Source of the DNA: Streptomyces hygroscopicus subsp. hygroscopicus
GTDB taxonomy: Bacteria > Actinomycetota > Actinomycetes > Streptomycetales > Streptomycetaceae
Direction of reading: 5' to 3'
Length of the DNA stretch: 64,000 nt
Assembly (NCBI RefSeq): GCF_030269125.1
Contig: NZ_BSSM01000007.1
Location: forward strand, 1-64,000
Position 1 is the stretch's first letter. Every line of letters starts with the position of its first letter. Of the stretch, positions 26,539 to 35,964 are shown one piece after another. Made by a program: the position numbers and the translations under genes. The notes under the pieces are model-generated. The model was not told the origin of the DNA and did no database searches. It saw only the letters and a list, made by a program, of their open reading frames with translations.

Positions 26539-27141
26539 CTAGGCGAAATTGACCAGTCTGATGTAGCGGACCCAGTCCCAGCCGGGGCCGGGGTCGGTGT
26601 GGTCGGTGCCGGGTACCTCGTAGTGGCCGATGATGTGCTCCCTGTCCTTGGGAATGCCGTACCTGTCGCAGACGGACGCCGTGAGCTTCGCCGACTGCTC
26701 GTAGAGTGCGTTGGTGAAGTAGGAGGGCTGGTCCACCCAGCCCTCGTGCTCGATGCCGATGCTGCGGGTGTTGTAGCTCCAGTTGCCCGCGTGCCAGGCG
26801 ATGTCGCTCTCGTGTACGCACTGGGCGACGTGCCCGTCCGCCGAGCGCACCACATAGTGGGCGGAGACCTGTTTCTGCGGGTCCTGGAAGATGGCCAGGG
26901 TGTCGCCGTACGTCTCCTGGGTCACATGGATGATGACGCGGTCGATGGCGTAGCTGCCGGGCCGGGCGGAGGCCGTGTAGTTGGAGGTGCTGGCGGGTGC
27001 CCACTCGGCGGGCGGGTAGTCGACGGAACCGCTCGCGCCCGCGCGCGGTTCGGGAAGCAGGGCGTACGGAACGGCGGCGAGCGCCGCGCCCTTCAGGATC
27101 CATCGTCTGCTCGGACGCGGCCTTTCCCGGTTCATGTCCAT
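26539..27141 (-). CDS. exported N-acetylmuramoyl-L-alanine amidase (amidase_2), Tat signal
   Basis: 200 residues. The N-terminus has SRRWILKGAALAAVPYALL, a twin-arginine signal with a hydrophobic core. The amidase_2 domain has DRVIIHVTQETYGD, QVSAHYVVRSADGHVAQ, WHAGNWSYNTRSIGIEHEG and IGHYEVPGTDHTDPGPGWDW, with the zinc-binding His residues present. It cleaves the lactyl amide between muramic acid and L-Ala in peptidoglycan outside the cell. The domain is closely similar in design to the larger amidase at 50921-52927. Confidence 0.9.
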   Translation of the reverse strand: MDMNRERPRPSRRWILKGAALAAVPYALLPEPRAGASGSVDYPPAEWAPASTSNYTASARPGSYAIDRVIIHVTQETYGDTLAIFQDPQKQVSAHYVVRSADGHVAQCVHESDIAWHAGNWSYNTRSIGIEHEGWVDQPSYFTNALYEQSAKLTASVCDRYGIPKDREHIIGHYEVPGTDHTDPGPGWDWVRYIRLVNFA

Positions 27142-27334
27142 CCTGGGATTCCTTCTCGGAGTGGGGGAGTCGGGGAGTGACGGGAGGACGGGAGGTGGGA
27201 CTTCCTGCGTGTCTCGAAAGGGCTCGGGGGAGGGCCCGCCCGACGGGGCGGTGGGGGCGGTGGGGGCGGTGCGCCGGTGGGCCGGTGATTCGGGCGCCGC
27301 GGGTGTGGTACGGCGTCGGGGACGGACCGGCTCG

Positions 27335-28348
27335 TCAGCCGCGCAGTGCACGCGCGGTCTCCCGCAGCCGCGCGTGCGCACCGCGGTAGGTCTCCCGTGC
27401 GGGCAGCCACTCCTTGCGGAGCTTGGCCACGCACGTGTAGTTCGTGTCGCACACGTTCGCCAGCGGCGACTCGACCGTCTGGGTGGCGAACTGGTACGCG
27501 TCCAGCTCGCTGAACCCGTAGTCGCGCGCCAGCCAGTGCACCAGGTCCAGCTGGGATATGCGGAACGCGTCCTCCAACGGGCGCGCGGAACCGGTCGAGA
27601 CGATGTGCGTGTCCGACTCCAGCCGGGGCCACGGTGTGGCGACGTCCTTGAGGAGGTCCACGATCACCACGGTGTTCATCGCGCATTCCACCGCCACCCC
27701 GCAGGTCTCGCCCTCACCCTGCCGGGCGTGTCCGTCGCCGAGGCTGAGCAGCGCGCCCTCCACGTTGACCCCGAGGTAGCAGGTGACTCCGGCGCGCATT
27801 TCGGGTGTGTCCATGTTTCCGCCGTGCGCGTCCGGGACCAGCGCCGAGCGGACCTCCAGGTTGGCGGGCGCGACGCCCACCGTGCCGTGCATCGGTTCCA
27901 TGGGCAGTTCCCGCTCGAAGTCGCTGTCCCGCGCCCGGAAGAGGGCGGTGCGCCGCGTACGGTCCAGTTCCCAGATCCATACTCGCTCCGGCAGCGGTGG
28001 CTGGAGCGAGGTGGTGGCATGGGTGGAGGTGAGTGCCCCGAAGAGGGGGACCGTCGTGGACGCCGCCCAGTCACGGGCCGGTTCGATGGACACGAAGTGC
28101 ACGGCCACCGTGTCACCGGGTTCGGCGCCCTCGATGTGGAAGGGGCCCGTCTGGGGATTGAGGAACGGGAACGCGCAGACCTCGGACACCAGGTCCTTCT
28201 CGGAGCGCACCCGGCCGGCGAAGCAGTCCTCCGTGAACAGGTCGAGCACCGTGCCGGGCGCGATGCGGGCCACGGGCGCGGCGCCGCCGAACGTCCAGGC
28301 GTACTCGCCCGGTTCCGGTCGCACGGTGAGGATCCGGGGGTCGGTCAT
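27335..28348 (-). CDS. acetamidase/formamidase family protein
   Basis: 337 residues of the FmdA/AmdA family: VLDLFTEDCFAGRV near the start, GPFHIEGAEPGDTVAVHF, HGTVGVAP, HGGNMD (a conserved metal-binding segment) and LSLGDGHARQGEGE. It hydrolyses formamide or short aliphatic amides to ammonia and the acid. It follows the APC permease on the same strand, which may import the amide or an amino acid. AAGGGAA precedes the ATG. Confidence 0.9.
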   Translation of the reverse strand: MTDPRILTVRPEPGEYAWTFGGAAPVARIAPGTVLDLFTEDCFAGRVRSEKDLVSEVCAFPFLNPQTGPFHIEGAEPGDTVAVHFVSIEPARDWAASTTVPLFGALTSTHATTSLQPPLPERVWIWELDRTRRTALFRARDSDFERELPMEPMHGTVGVAPANLEVRSALVPDAHGGNMDTPEMRAGVTCYLGVNVEGALLSLGDGHARQGEGETCGVAVECAMNTVVIVDLLKDVATPWPRLESDTHIVSTGSARPLEDAFRISQLDLVHWLARDYGFSELDAYQFATQTVESPLANVCDTNYTCVAKLRKEWLPARETYRGAHARLRETARALRG

Positions 28349-28379
28349 CGTGTCGGGTTCCCTTCGGGTGGAGCGGTCG

Positions 28380-28440
28380 TGGGGGAGAAGCGGACAGGGG
28401 TGCGGAGAGGGGGGAGGAGGGGGGGACAGGGCGGGCGGAG
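28380..28440. other. G-rich tract between permease and formamidase genes
   Basis: The plus strand is almost purely purine with several runs of four to seven G. The transcribed strand for the minus genes is therefore C-rich in the RNA. It is probably capable of a G-quadruplex on the plus strand. No gene is present in the 178-bp gap. Confidence 0.4.
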
Positions 28441-28526
28441 CAGCGGGGTGCGGCGCGGTGTGGTGTTCGGTGGAGGGAGTGCCGGGTGCGGCCGGTCGTA
28501 CGGCACGGGGTCGGTGCGGTCGCCGG

Positions 28527-30011
28527 TCAGCGGGGCACGGTCCCGTCCTGGCGGTGGCCGGCCGTGCCGGTGTCCTCGATGTGCACCCGCGCGGTCTCGG
28601 CTATGCGTCCGGGATGACGCCGGGTCAGGACCAGCAGCACCACCGCACCCGCCGCCATCCAGACCCCGACGACCGGACCCGCGTAGGACACCGGAGCCGC
28701 CAGCTCGGTCACGAAGTCGAACACCGGGAGGCCGGCCGACGTCAGCAGCGCGGGGACGAAGGCGACGATGCCCAGCACCGGGACCAGCAGGTGCCGTATC
28801 GGCCTGAAGGCACTGCCGCCGACGCGCAGGAAGTAGCCGGCGCACGCCAGGTTCACCACGATGTAGACACCGATGACGACCGTCACGATCACTGTGGCGA
28901 GGAGCAGGAACGCGGTCTCGGGGCCGTACGAGAGGCCGAGTCCCAGCACGGCGGCGACGGCGACGACGGTCTGCACGGCGATGCCTGCCACGGGGGAGCG
29001 GTGCCGGGGATGGAGCGTGGCGAGCACCCGGGGCAGTACCCGGATGCGGGCCAGCGCGAAGGCCGTACGGGTCGACACGTTCGCGCACGCGTTGGCGTTG
29101 GCGATCGTGGAGTTGACCACCGCGAGGAACAGCAGCACCCACAAGAGCCCGAACGAGGTCCGGGCGACGCCCTCCCAGGACGCTCTGCCCGACGCGCCGA
29201 ACCCGGCGAACCGGTCCGGCCCGAAGTAGACGGTCATCGCATAGGTGGTGACCACGTAGAACAGGCCGATGCCCAGGGCCGCGCCCAGCACGGCGCGATA
29301 CATCGTCCGCCGGGGCTCGCGCGTCTCCTCTGCGAGCGGTGCCGCCGCCTCGAATCCGGCGAACGCCAGCACCGTGTACACGGATCCCGCGAAGACACCG
29401 CCGACTCCGCCATGTCCCGCTGCGGTGTGGGAAGTGCCGAAGACGGACAGGGTGTTGGCGCCACCGGCCTTGGTGATCAACAGCGCCGCGAACACCAGGA
29501 AGACGAGGACCTCGAAGGCTCCGAGGACGGTGCCGAAGCGGGCCGAGGCGCGGACACCGAGGTATCCGGCGATGGCGATCACGGCGGCGCCCGCCAGGGA
29601 GTACGGCCACCAGAGATCCGCCGGGTACGAGGGCCACTCGTCGTGCAGTGTCCCCGCCACCGTGAAGCCCAGTTGCAGGAGCAGCAGCGGAGGGACCAGC
29701 GTCTCCACGAAGACGTAGCCCCAGCCGACGAGGAAGCCGACGGCCGGATGCAGTCCCCGCGCCGCGTAGGTGGCGACCGAGCCGGCCGCGGGCAGCTCCC
29801 GCGCCAGCTCGGCGACGCAGGAGGCGGTGAACAGACAGGCCACCAGGGCGACCAGCACGGCCAGCGGCAGGCTGCCGCCCGCGAAGGCCGCGCCCGACGG
29901 GATGGACGCGGCCACCGCGGCCGCCGGTGCCATCGCCGTGATGCTCTGGAACAGGACCTCGCGCAGCCCGATCGCATCGGGCCGTAAAATCCTCGTGGTC
30001 TCCTCGCGCAT
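28527..30011 (-). CDS. APC-family amino acid permease
   Basis: 494 residues with about 12 hydrophobic segments. The first has the family's SGAAFAGGSLPLAVLVALV helix, and the loop GFEAAAPLAEETREPRRTM after TM5-6 is typical of APC transporters. It is an integral inner-membrane transporter for amino acids or amines, probably driven by proton symport. GGGGGACAC precedes the ATG. It lies upstream of the formamidase on the same strand. Confidence 0.9.
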   Translation of the reverse strand: MREETTRILRPDAIGLREVLFQSITAMAPAAAVAASIPSGAAFAGGSLPLAVLVALVACLFTASCVAELARELPAAGSVATYAARGLHPAVGFLVGWGYVFVETLVPPLLLLQLGFTVAGTLHDEWPSYPADLWWPYSLAGAAVIAIAGYLGVRASARFGTVLGAFEVLVFLVFAALLITKAGGANTLSVFGTSHTAAGHGGVGGVFAGSVYTVLAFAGFEAAAPLAEETREPRRTMYRAVLGAALGIGLFYVVTTYAMTVYFGPDRFAGFGASGRASWEGVARTSFGLLWVLLFLAVVNSTIANANACANVSTRTAFALARIRVLPRVLATLHPRHRSPVAGIAVQTVVAVAAVLGLGLSYGPETAFLLLATVIVTVVIGVYIVVNLACAGYFLRVGGSAFRPIRHLLVPVLGIVAFVPALLTSAGLPVFDFVTELAAPVSYAGPVVGVWMAAGAVVLLVLTRRHPGRIAETARVHIEDTGTAGHRQDGTVPR

Positions 30012-30167
30012 GTGTCCCCCGATACCTGTCCGTCCGCTGCCGCCCGATCCGGGTGGATGGCGCTCATGTCACGGGCACTCCACCGGTCCTGACGTATCGG
30101 CAGCGCGTGCCTCGTGCGATTCACGGTACGGCGCGGGTGGGCCGGGCAGAAGGGTGCGCCACGGTTC

Positions 30168-30194
30168 CGTGGACAAGCGGAGGTCTGTGGACAA
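30168..30194. promoter_or_regulatory. two DnaA-box-like sites
   Basis: On the minus strand TTGTCCACA (30186-30194) is the form I know as the Streptomyces DnaA-box consensus, and TTGTCCACG (30168-30176) differs by one base. They are same-oriented, 18 bp apart, in the 281-bp gap between permease and ROK genes. Only two sites are present, so this is not an origin. Confidence 0.45.
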
Positions 30195-30292
30195 CCTCGC
30201 CACTCGTTCGGGTGGGGACAGTGCGCGCCGGGAGCCGTGCGGCCGCGCCGGATCCCCCCGAGAGCCAGGTCCGCACGAGCGCCGACGGGACG

Positions 30293-31513
30293 TCAGGTCC
30301 GGTTCGCCACCGCTGCCGGATCGTCCAGCACGGCGCGGACGACGGAGTGAGCCGCGCCCAGCAGCGGACCCTCGGGGCCCAGCGGCGACACCGCGACGGG
30401 GCAGGCCGGACCCGCCGTACGGCCCGTCAGCTCCGCTTCCAGCGAGGGCAGCAGCCACGGCGAGAGCCCCGCCAGGGCGCCGCCCAGGACCACCGTCTCG
30501 GGGTCGAGCAGGTTCACCGCGCCGGTCAGGGCGATGCCGAGGGCCGTGCCCGCGTCCCGCAGTGCCGCCCGTACCCCTTCCTCGCCCTTCTCGGCGCGCT
30601 CCGCGAGCAGGCCGACGAGGTCCTCGCGCGGGCGGAGCCCCGCCGCGCGCAGTACCGCCTCCTGACCGGCGTACTGCTCCAGACAGCCGCGCCCCCCGCA
30701 CGCGCAGGACGGCCCGTCCGGCCGTACCGGCACATGGCCCAGCTCGCCCGCGAACCCTCGCGTTCCGCGCAGCAGCTGCCCGTCCACGACGACCGCCGCA
30801 CCGATACCGATCTCCGCCGACACATGCAGGAACTCGCGCGGTGTGCCGGCGCCGAGCCACAGCTCGGCCAGCGCACCGAAGTTGGCCTCGTTGTCCACGG
30901 TGAGCGGCCAGTCGGGGGGCAACAGGTCACCGAGATCGGTGTCGCGCCATTCGAGGTTGGGCGCGCGGACGACCGTACGGCCGTCACACGCGACCAGTCC
31001 GGGCACGGCGACCGCGAGCCCTGCGGGCCACAGTTCCTCCTGCTCGGCCTCGGCGACCACCTGGCGGACCAGCGACGTCAGTTCCGCGATCACCGGCTCG
31101 GGCGCCCGGCCGCGGTTGGCGCTGCGGCGCACGGCCCGCGCGCGGACCGCCCCGCGCAGGTCGACCGCGCACACCGCGAGATGGTCGACGCCGATCTCCG
31201 CGCCGATCCCGGCGGGGCCGCGGCCGCTCACCGCCAGTGCCGACCCGGGCCGTCCCACGCGCCCCGGCCGCTCGGGGCCCAGCTCCTCCAGCAGCTCCCA
31301 CCGGATCAGCTCGTCCACCAAGGTCGACACCGCGGCCCGCGTCAGACCGATGCGCGACGCCACCGCGGCCCGGGACAGCGGACCCTCGGCCCCGACCGTG
31401 TGCAGCACCCGTGAGAGATTGCGCCGGCGCATGCCCTGCTGGGTGTCCGGCAGGGCCCGGCCGACCCCCGCGGGTCGGGCCTCGTGAGGCGGTGCGGTCA
31501 TGCCTGTGTCCAT
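30293..31513 (-). CDS. ROK-family repressor, probable xylose regulator
   Basis: 406 residues. The N-terminal MarR-like HTH (LSRAAVASRIGLTRAAVSTL) is followed by a ROK sugar-kinase-like domain with DNEANFGALAELWLGAG, GTRGFAGELGHVPV and the cysteine-rich zinc loop CACGGRGCLEQY. ROK repressors of this build bind operators in the absence of sugar. Its gene lies 27 bp downstream of xylB, so it probably autoregulates and controls the xylA-xylB region. Start ATG at 31513 or 31501. Confidence 0.85.
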   Translation of the reverse strand: MDTGMTAPPHEARPAGVGRALPDTQQGMRRRNLSRVLHTVGAEGPLSRAAVASRIGLTRAAVSTLVDELIRWELLEELGPERPGRVGRPGSALAVSGRGPAGIGAEIGVDHLAVCAVDLRGAVRARAVRRSANRGRAPEPVIAELTSLVRQVVAEAEQEELWPAGLAVAVPGLVACDGRTVVRAPNLEWRDTDLGDLLPPDWPLTVDNEANFGALAELWLGAGTPREFLHVSAEIGIGAAVVVDGQLLRGTRGFAGELGHVPVRPDGPSCACGGRGCLEQYAGQEAVLRAAGLRPREDLVGLLAERAEKGEEGVRAALRDAGTALGIALTGAVNLLDPETVVLGGALAGLSPWLLPSLEAELTGRTAGPACPVAVSPLGPEGPLLGAAHSVVRAVLDDPAAVANRT

Positions 31514-31540
31514 CCTCGTTCCAGGGCCCGGCGGCGCGGC

Positions 31541-32986
31541 TCAGTGGTCTCCCGTCCCCCGCTCCAGCAGCGGGGACGCGTCGGAGAGTACCCCGCCGAT
31601 CCGCGCCAGTGTCTCCTCGTCACGGGGCACGGACTCCAGCACCGGGCCCGCCGCGGTGTTCCAGCGACGCGCCACCGCCGCCGGGTCCTCGCCGGTCAGC
31701 AGCCCGGCCGCCTGGGCAGCCGCACCCAGGGCGACCAGTTCCCTCGCCGTGGGAATCTGCACCGGTCGCCCGGACAGCCGTCGAACGGTCTGCTGCCAGG
31801 CCCGGCCGCGCGCTCCACCGCCGATCAGCAGCAGCGGACTGCCCCGGTCCGCGTCCTCGTCGAGAACCAGGTCGAGGGCGCCGAGCAGAGAGTGCACCGC
31901 ACCGTCGTACGCCGCCTGGAGCAGCTGGCCCGGGGTCGTGTCGTGGCGCAGTCCGTACAGCAGCCCGGAGGCGTTCGGCAGGTTCGGGGTGCGCTCGCCG
32001 TCCAGGAACGGCAGGAGCGTCACGGAGCCGCCGGGCGCCACGGCCTCGCGGTCCAGGCCCAGCAGGGCCGCGACGCGGTCCACGGCGAGCGTGCAGTTCA
32101 GGGTGCAGGCGAGCGGCAGCCAGTCCCCGCGCGCATCGGCGAAGCCCGCCACCGTGCCGGTCGGATCGGCCGGGCGGTGCCGGGAGACTGCGTACACCGT
32201 GCCCGACGTCCCCAGGCTCAGCACCGGCGTGCCGGGCAGCAGACCGAGGCCCAGCGCTGCCGCCGCGTTGTCACCGGTGCCGGCGGCCACCAGCGTGCCC
32301 TTGGAGAACGGCAGGCCGTGACCGTCGCGCACGGTCCCGGCCACCTCGCCCGGACGCACCACCCGGGGCAGCAGAGCGGGGTCGAGCCCGATGTGCGCCA
32401 AGGTCTCCTCGGCGTACTGCTCCGTGCCGGACGCCCACCAGCCGGTGCCGGAGGCGTCACCGCGATCGGTGACGGCCTGCCCGGTCAGGCGCTCGGTGAG
32501 GTAGTCGTGGGGGAGCCGCACGGCCCTGGTGGCGCGGGCCGCCTCCGGCTCGTGCTCGGCCAGCCACGCCCACTTCGTCGCCGTGAACGACGCCCCGGGC
32601 ACGCTGCCGGTGCGCTCCGCCCATGCCTTCGGGCCGCCCAGCTCCTCCACCAGCCGGCGGGCCTGCGGCGCCGAGCGGACGTCGTTCCACAGCAGCGCCG
32701 GGCGCACCGGCTCACCGTGCTCGTCCAGCGTGACCAGGCCGTGCTGCTGGCCGCCGATCGACACCGCGGCCGCCTCGTGCGCCGCGTCGCCGCACTGGCG
32801 CAGCGCCTCGCACAGGGCGTCCCACCACTGGCGCGGATCGCTTTCCCGGCCCGCCCCGGAGGTGACGGTGTGCGGCGCCTGGCCGCTCGCCACCACCTGT
32901 CCGGTGGCCGCGTCGACGACCAGGGCCTTCGTGGACTGGGTGGACGTGTCCACGCCGATGACGAGCGGGCCCTCCGCTGCTGACAT
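31541..32986 (-). CDS. xylB: xylulokinase
   Basis: 481 residues, FGGY kinase family. It has DTSTQSTKALVVDAATG at the N-terminus, ISIGGQQHGLVTLD, and in the C-terminal domain LGTSGTVYAVS and LLIGGGARGRAWQQ. It phosphorylates D-xylulose to xylulose-5-phosphate. It is divergent from xylA across a 196-bp regulatory region and leads into the ROK repressor gene on the same strand. Confidence 0.9.
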   Translation of the reverse strand: MSAAEGPLVIGVDTSTQSTKALVVDAATGQVVASGQAPHTVTSGAGRESDPRQWWDALCEALRQCGDAAHEAAAVSIGGQQHGLVTLDEHGEPVRPALLWNDVRSAPQARRLVEELGGPKAWAERTGSVPGASFTATKWAWLAEHEPEAARATRAVRLPHDYLTERLTGQAVTDRGDASGTGWWASGTEQYAEETLAHIGLDPALLPRVVRPGEVAGTVRDGHGLPFSKGTLVAAGTGDNAAAALGLGLLPGTPVLSLGTSGTVYAVSRHRPADPTGTVAGFADARGDWLPLACTLNCTLAVDRVAALLGLDREAVAPGGSVTLLPFLDGERTPNLPNASGLLYGLRHDTTPGQLLQAAYDGAVHSLLGALDLVLDEDADRGSPLLLIGGGARGRAWQQTVRRLSGRPVQIPTARELVALGAAAQAAGLLTGEDPAAVARRWNTAAGPVLESVPRDEETLARIGGVLSDASPLLERGTGDH

Positions 32987-33182
32987 GGGTCTCTCCCTCT
33001 TCCGCGGCTCAGCGGGATGTGCTGTGGGGCGCTCCCGAGGACACCCCGAGGGCGTCCGTGGAAGACATCTGTCGAAGACACCTTTGTGGTCGAAGACACC
33101 TTGTCTCTTCCCAGAGGCGTGGTCGCATACTAATTTGTAAACGGCCATGACGAAATAGTCGTACGGAACAAGGAGCCGCGCC
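32987..33182. promoter_or_regulatory. xylA/xylB divergent control region with repeats
   Basis: GTCGAAGACACCTT occurs exactly twice, at 33071-33084 and 33089-33102, with a degraded copy (GTGGAAGACATCT) at 33058-33070. A little further on, TACTAATTTGTAAAC (33129-33143) recalls the half-site of the Bacillus XylR operator. These are candidate binding sites for the ROK repressor; the region must carry promoters for both directions. Confidence 0.5.
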
Positions 33183-34349
33183 ATGAGCTTCCAGCCCACC
33201 CCTGAGGACAGGTTCACCTTCGGTCTGTGGACCGTCGGCTGGCAGGGAAGGGACCCGTTCGGCGACGCCACCCGCCCTGCCCTCGATCCGGTCGAGACCG
33301 TGCAGCGCCTGGCCGAGCTGGGCGCCTACGGAGTGACCTTCCACGACGACGACCTGATCCCCTTCGGGTCGACCGACACCGAGCGCGAGTCGCACGTCAA
33401 GCGGTTCCGCCAGGCCCTGGACGCCACCGGCATGACGGTGCCGATGGCCACCACGAACCTTTTCACCCACCCCGTCTTCAAGGACGGCGGTTTCACCGCC
33501 AACGACCGCGACGTGCGCCGCTACGCGCTGCGCAAGACGATCCGCAACATCGACCTGGCCGTCGAGCTGGGCGCCAAGACGTACGTCGCCTGGGGCGGCC
33601 GTGAGGGCGCCGAGTCCGGTGGCGCCAAGGACGTGCGCGACGCCCTCGACCGCATGAAGGAGGCGTTCGACCTCCTCGGCGAGTACGTCACCACCCAGGG
33701 CTACGACCTCCGCTTCGCCATCGAGCCCAAGCCCAACGAGCCCCGCGGCGACATCCTCCTGCCCACCGTCGGCCACGCCCTGGCCTTCATCGAGCGCCTG
33801 GAGCGCCCGGAGCTGTACGGCGTCAACCCGGAGGTCGGTCACGAGCAGATGGCCGGCCTGAACTTCCCGCACGGCATCGCGCAGGCCCTGTGGGCGGGCA
33901 AGCTCTTTCACATCGACCTCAACGGCCAGTCCGGCATCAAGTACGACCAGGACCTGCGGTTCGGCGCCGGCGACCTGCGGGCGGCCTTCTGGCTGGTCGA
34001 CCTCCTGGAGAGCGCCGGTTACGAGGGCCCGCGGCACTTCGACTTCAAGCCGCCGCGGACCGAGGACTTCGACGGCGTGTGGGCCTCGGCCGCGGGCTGC
34101 ATGCGCAACTACCTGATCCTCAAGGAGCGCGCGGCCGCCTTCCGCGCCGACCCGGAGGTGCAGGAGGCCCTGCGCGCCGCGCGCCTGGACCAGCTGGCCC
34201 AGCCGACCGCGGCCGACGGCCTGGAGGCACTGCTCGCCGACCGCGCCGCGTTCGAGGACTTCGACGTCGACGCGGCCGCCGCGCGCGGCATGGCGTTCGA
34301 GCGCCTCGACCAGCTGGCGATGGACCACCTGCTGGGCGCGCGCGGCTGA
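33183..34349 (+). CDS. xylA: xylose isomerase
   Basis: 388 residues, class I size as in other actinomycetes. Metal and substrate residues are intact: IEPKPNEPRG (Glu and Lys), NPEVGHEQMAGLNFPHG, LFHIDLNGQ and HFDFKPPRTED. It converts D-xylose to D-xylulose (and glucose to fructose). The ATG is preceded by AAGGAGCCGCGCC. Confidence 0.97.
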   Translation: MSFQPTPEDRFTFGLWTVGWQGRDPFGDATRPALDPVETVQRLAELGAYGVTFHDDDLIPFGSTDTERESHVKRFRQALDATGMTVPMATTNLFTHPVFKDGGFTANDRDVRRYALRKTIRNIDLAVELGAKTYVAWGGREGAESGGAKDVRDALDRMKEAFDLLGEYVTTQGYDLRFAIEPKPNEPRGDILLPTVGHALAFIERLERPELYGVNPEVGHEQMAGLNFPHGIAQALWAGKLFHIDLNGQSGIKYDQDLRFGAGDLRAAFWLVDLLESAGYEGPRHFDFKPPRTEDFDGVWASAAGCMRNYLILKERAAAFRADPEVQEALRAARLDQLAQPTAADGLEALLADRAAFEDFDVDAAAARGMAFERLDQLAMDHLLGARG

Positions 34350-34660
34350 CGGTCACGCCCAGGAAGCGGTGACGGAAGAAGGCCGGAGAGCACGGCGCCC
34401 GCGCGTGCCTGCTTTCCGGCCGTTCCGCGTACACCGTGTGGCGCTTTCACCCCGGACCCCTCAAACGGACGCCGTGGCCCGGGGTCACCTCGACCGCGCT
34501 CCGTGGGTGCCGCTCCACCGGCGGTCCGGCCGGTCCACTAGGGGCACACCTCAGGGATGTCTCAGGGGCGAGGCCCGGAACCGCGGGGAGCGGGAAGCCG
34601 TTCTCACAGCAGGGATTCTCCCAGCAGAGAACGGCAGCGGCCGTGAAGGAGGCGACGCTC
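34350..34660. other. 311-bp gap downstream of xylA
   Basis: No convincing gene. The last 30 bp carry the GAAGGAGGCGACGCTC ribosome site for the next gene, and the middle presumably holds its promoter, but no clear promoter pair or strong hairpin was identified. Confidence 0.5.
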
Positions 34661-34843
34661 ATGTCGAGAAGCGCGAAGATCGCCGCAGGGGGTGTGGCGG
34701 TCGGCCTGATCCTGCTGATATGGCTGCCCTGGTGGGTGGCGTTCCTGATCGTGGTGGGCGTCCCGGCGGCCGCCTACCTGGCACTGGACCCGTCCCAGCG
34801 GCGCAGGCTCCGCAGGGTCACCCGCAAGGAACTCGGCCGCTGA
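34661..34843 (+). CDS. 60-residue small membrane protein
   Basis: Two closely spaced hydrophobic segments (IAAGGVAVGLILLIWLPWWV and AFLIVVGVPAAAYLAL) followed by a strongly basic tail (RRRLRRVTRKELGR). It is probably an integral inner-membrane hairpin with the tail in the cytoplasm. A near-perfect ribosome site (GGAGG, 8 bases) supports the ATG. No function known. Confidence 0.75.
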   Translation: MSRSAKIAAGGVAVGLILLIWLPWWVAFLIVVGVPAAAYLALDPSQRRRLRRVTRKELGR

Positions 34844-34866
34844 GACGGAGACTGTGCCGCCCCGGA

Positions 34867-35736
34867 TCACAGAGGGCGTACGGCCATCTTGTCGAGCGCT
34901 TCCAGCAGGCCGGGCAGTTCCGGGCCGCGGCCGATCGGCAGGACCTCGCCCGGCTCGTCGTCGAGCAGGACGAAGGCGATGTCGTCGGTGCGGGCCACCA
35001 TCGACCAGCCGGGGCCGTCCGCACGCAGTGTGCGAGCGTCGCCGGGGGCGAAGGTGGAGCGCACCCGGCCGAGCGGCGGCGGTGAGTCGACATAGGCGCG
35101 CGCCTCCGCGAGCACCCGGCGGATCCCCTGGTGCCCGCTCTTCGGCGGTGCCACCTCGTCCCCGTGGCCCTCGCCGCCCTCCTCGGCCCGCGCCGAGGGC
35201 TCGGCGGTGGGGCCCCGGTCGGCCGGCACGGCGAACTCGTCGTCGTTGATCCGCTGCCGCCACTCGCCCCACTGCGACGCGATCTCGTCGGCGCCCAGGC
35301 GCCGCTGGGCCGGCCCCCAGACGCTGGTGTCCGGCGGACTCAGCGGAGGCTGGTCCGCCGTCTCGGGAGCGGGATCGTGCGGTGCGGGAACGCCGGGGGC
35401 CGCGACGGCGACCGCCAGCGGCCAGCCCGGCAGCGCGGTCACGATGGCCTGCTCGTCCGGCGACAGGTCGTACTCCAGGCCGCAGTCCCAGGACGCGATC
35501 GCCACGGCGACCAGCGAGACGTCGTCGATGACGACCGTCCAGCGGGCGCCGTCGCCGTCCTGCCCCAGTACCAGGCCGTAGCCGTCGGCGCGGGAAGCGA
35601 GCCCCAGCGTCGCGCACGCCTCCGGATAATCGTCGCCCAGCACGCTCGGGAACTGCGCCGGTGTCAGCAGCACCGCCGTCAGCACATACAGCGCATCGTC
35701 CGCGGCGGCGACGGCCCCATCGTCCGTCCCGGCCAT
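34867..35736 (-). CDS. hypothetical protein with acidic, Pro-rich linker
   Basis: 289 residues. A conserved-looking N-terminal part (YVLTAVLLTPAQFPSVLGDD, WTVVIDDVSLVAVAIASWDC) and C-terminal part (GPGWSMVARTDDIAFVLLDD) flank a Pro/Glu-rich linker. It has no signal peptide or membrane segment and is not a family I recognise. GGGGAGGCACGG supports the ATG at 35734-35736. Convergent with the small membrane protein gene. Confidence 0.65.
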   Translation of the reverse strand: MAGTDDGAVAAADDALYVLTAVLLTPAQFPSVLGDDYPEACATLGLASRADGYGLVLGQDGDGARWTVVIDDVSLVAVAIASWDCGLEYDLSPDEQAIVTALPGWPLAVAVAAPGVPAPHDPAPETADQPPLSPPDTSVWGPAQRRLGADEIASQWGEWRQRINDDEFAVPADRGPTAEPSARAEEGGEGHGDEVAPPKSGHQGIRRVLAEARAYVDSPPPLGRVRSTFAPGDARTLRADGPGWSMVARTDDIAFVLLDDEPGEVLPIGRGPELPGLLEALDKMAVRPL

Positions 35737-35964
35737 CCGTGCCTCCCCATCGGCTTGTCCAATCGCGCGCACCCTAATCCGGGCGGAAGGCCCTTGTCAC
35801 GACTCCTCACACCACGCGGACCTGCCACTTTCCCCCTGGACGGGGGCGAAACGACCACGGTCTCCACGGGACTTCCCCAGACCGCCCCCGCCCTGGGTTC
35901 CTCTCCGGTGGCGGCTCCGCCGGACAAGGGCAGCCGGCCCCCCTCCGAGACGGGGACACCGGTG

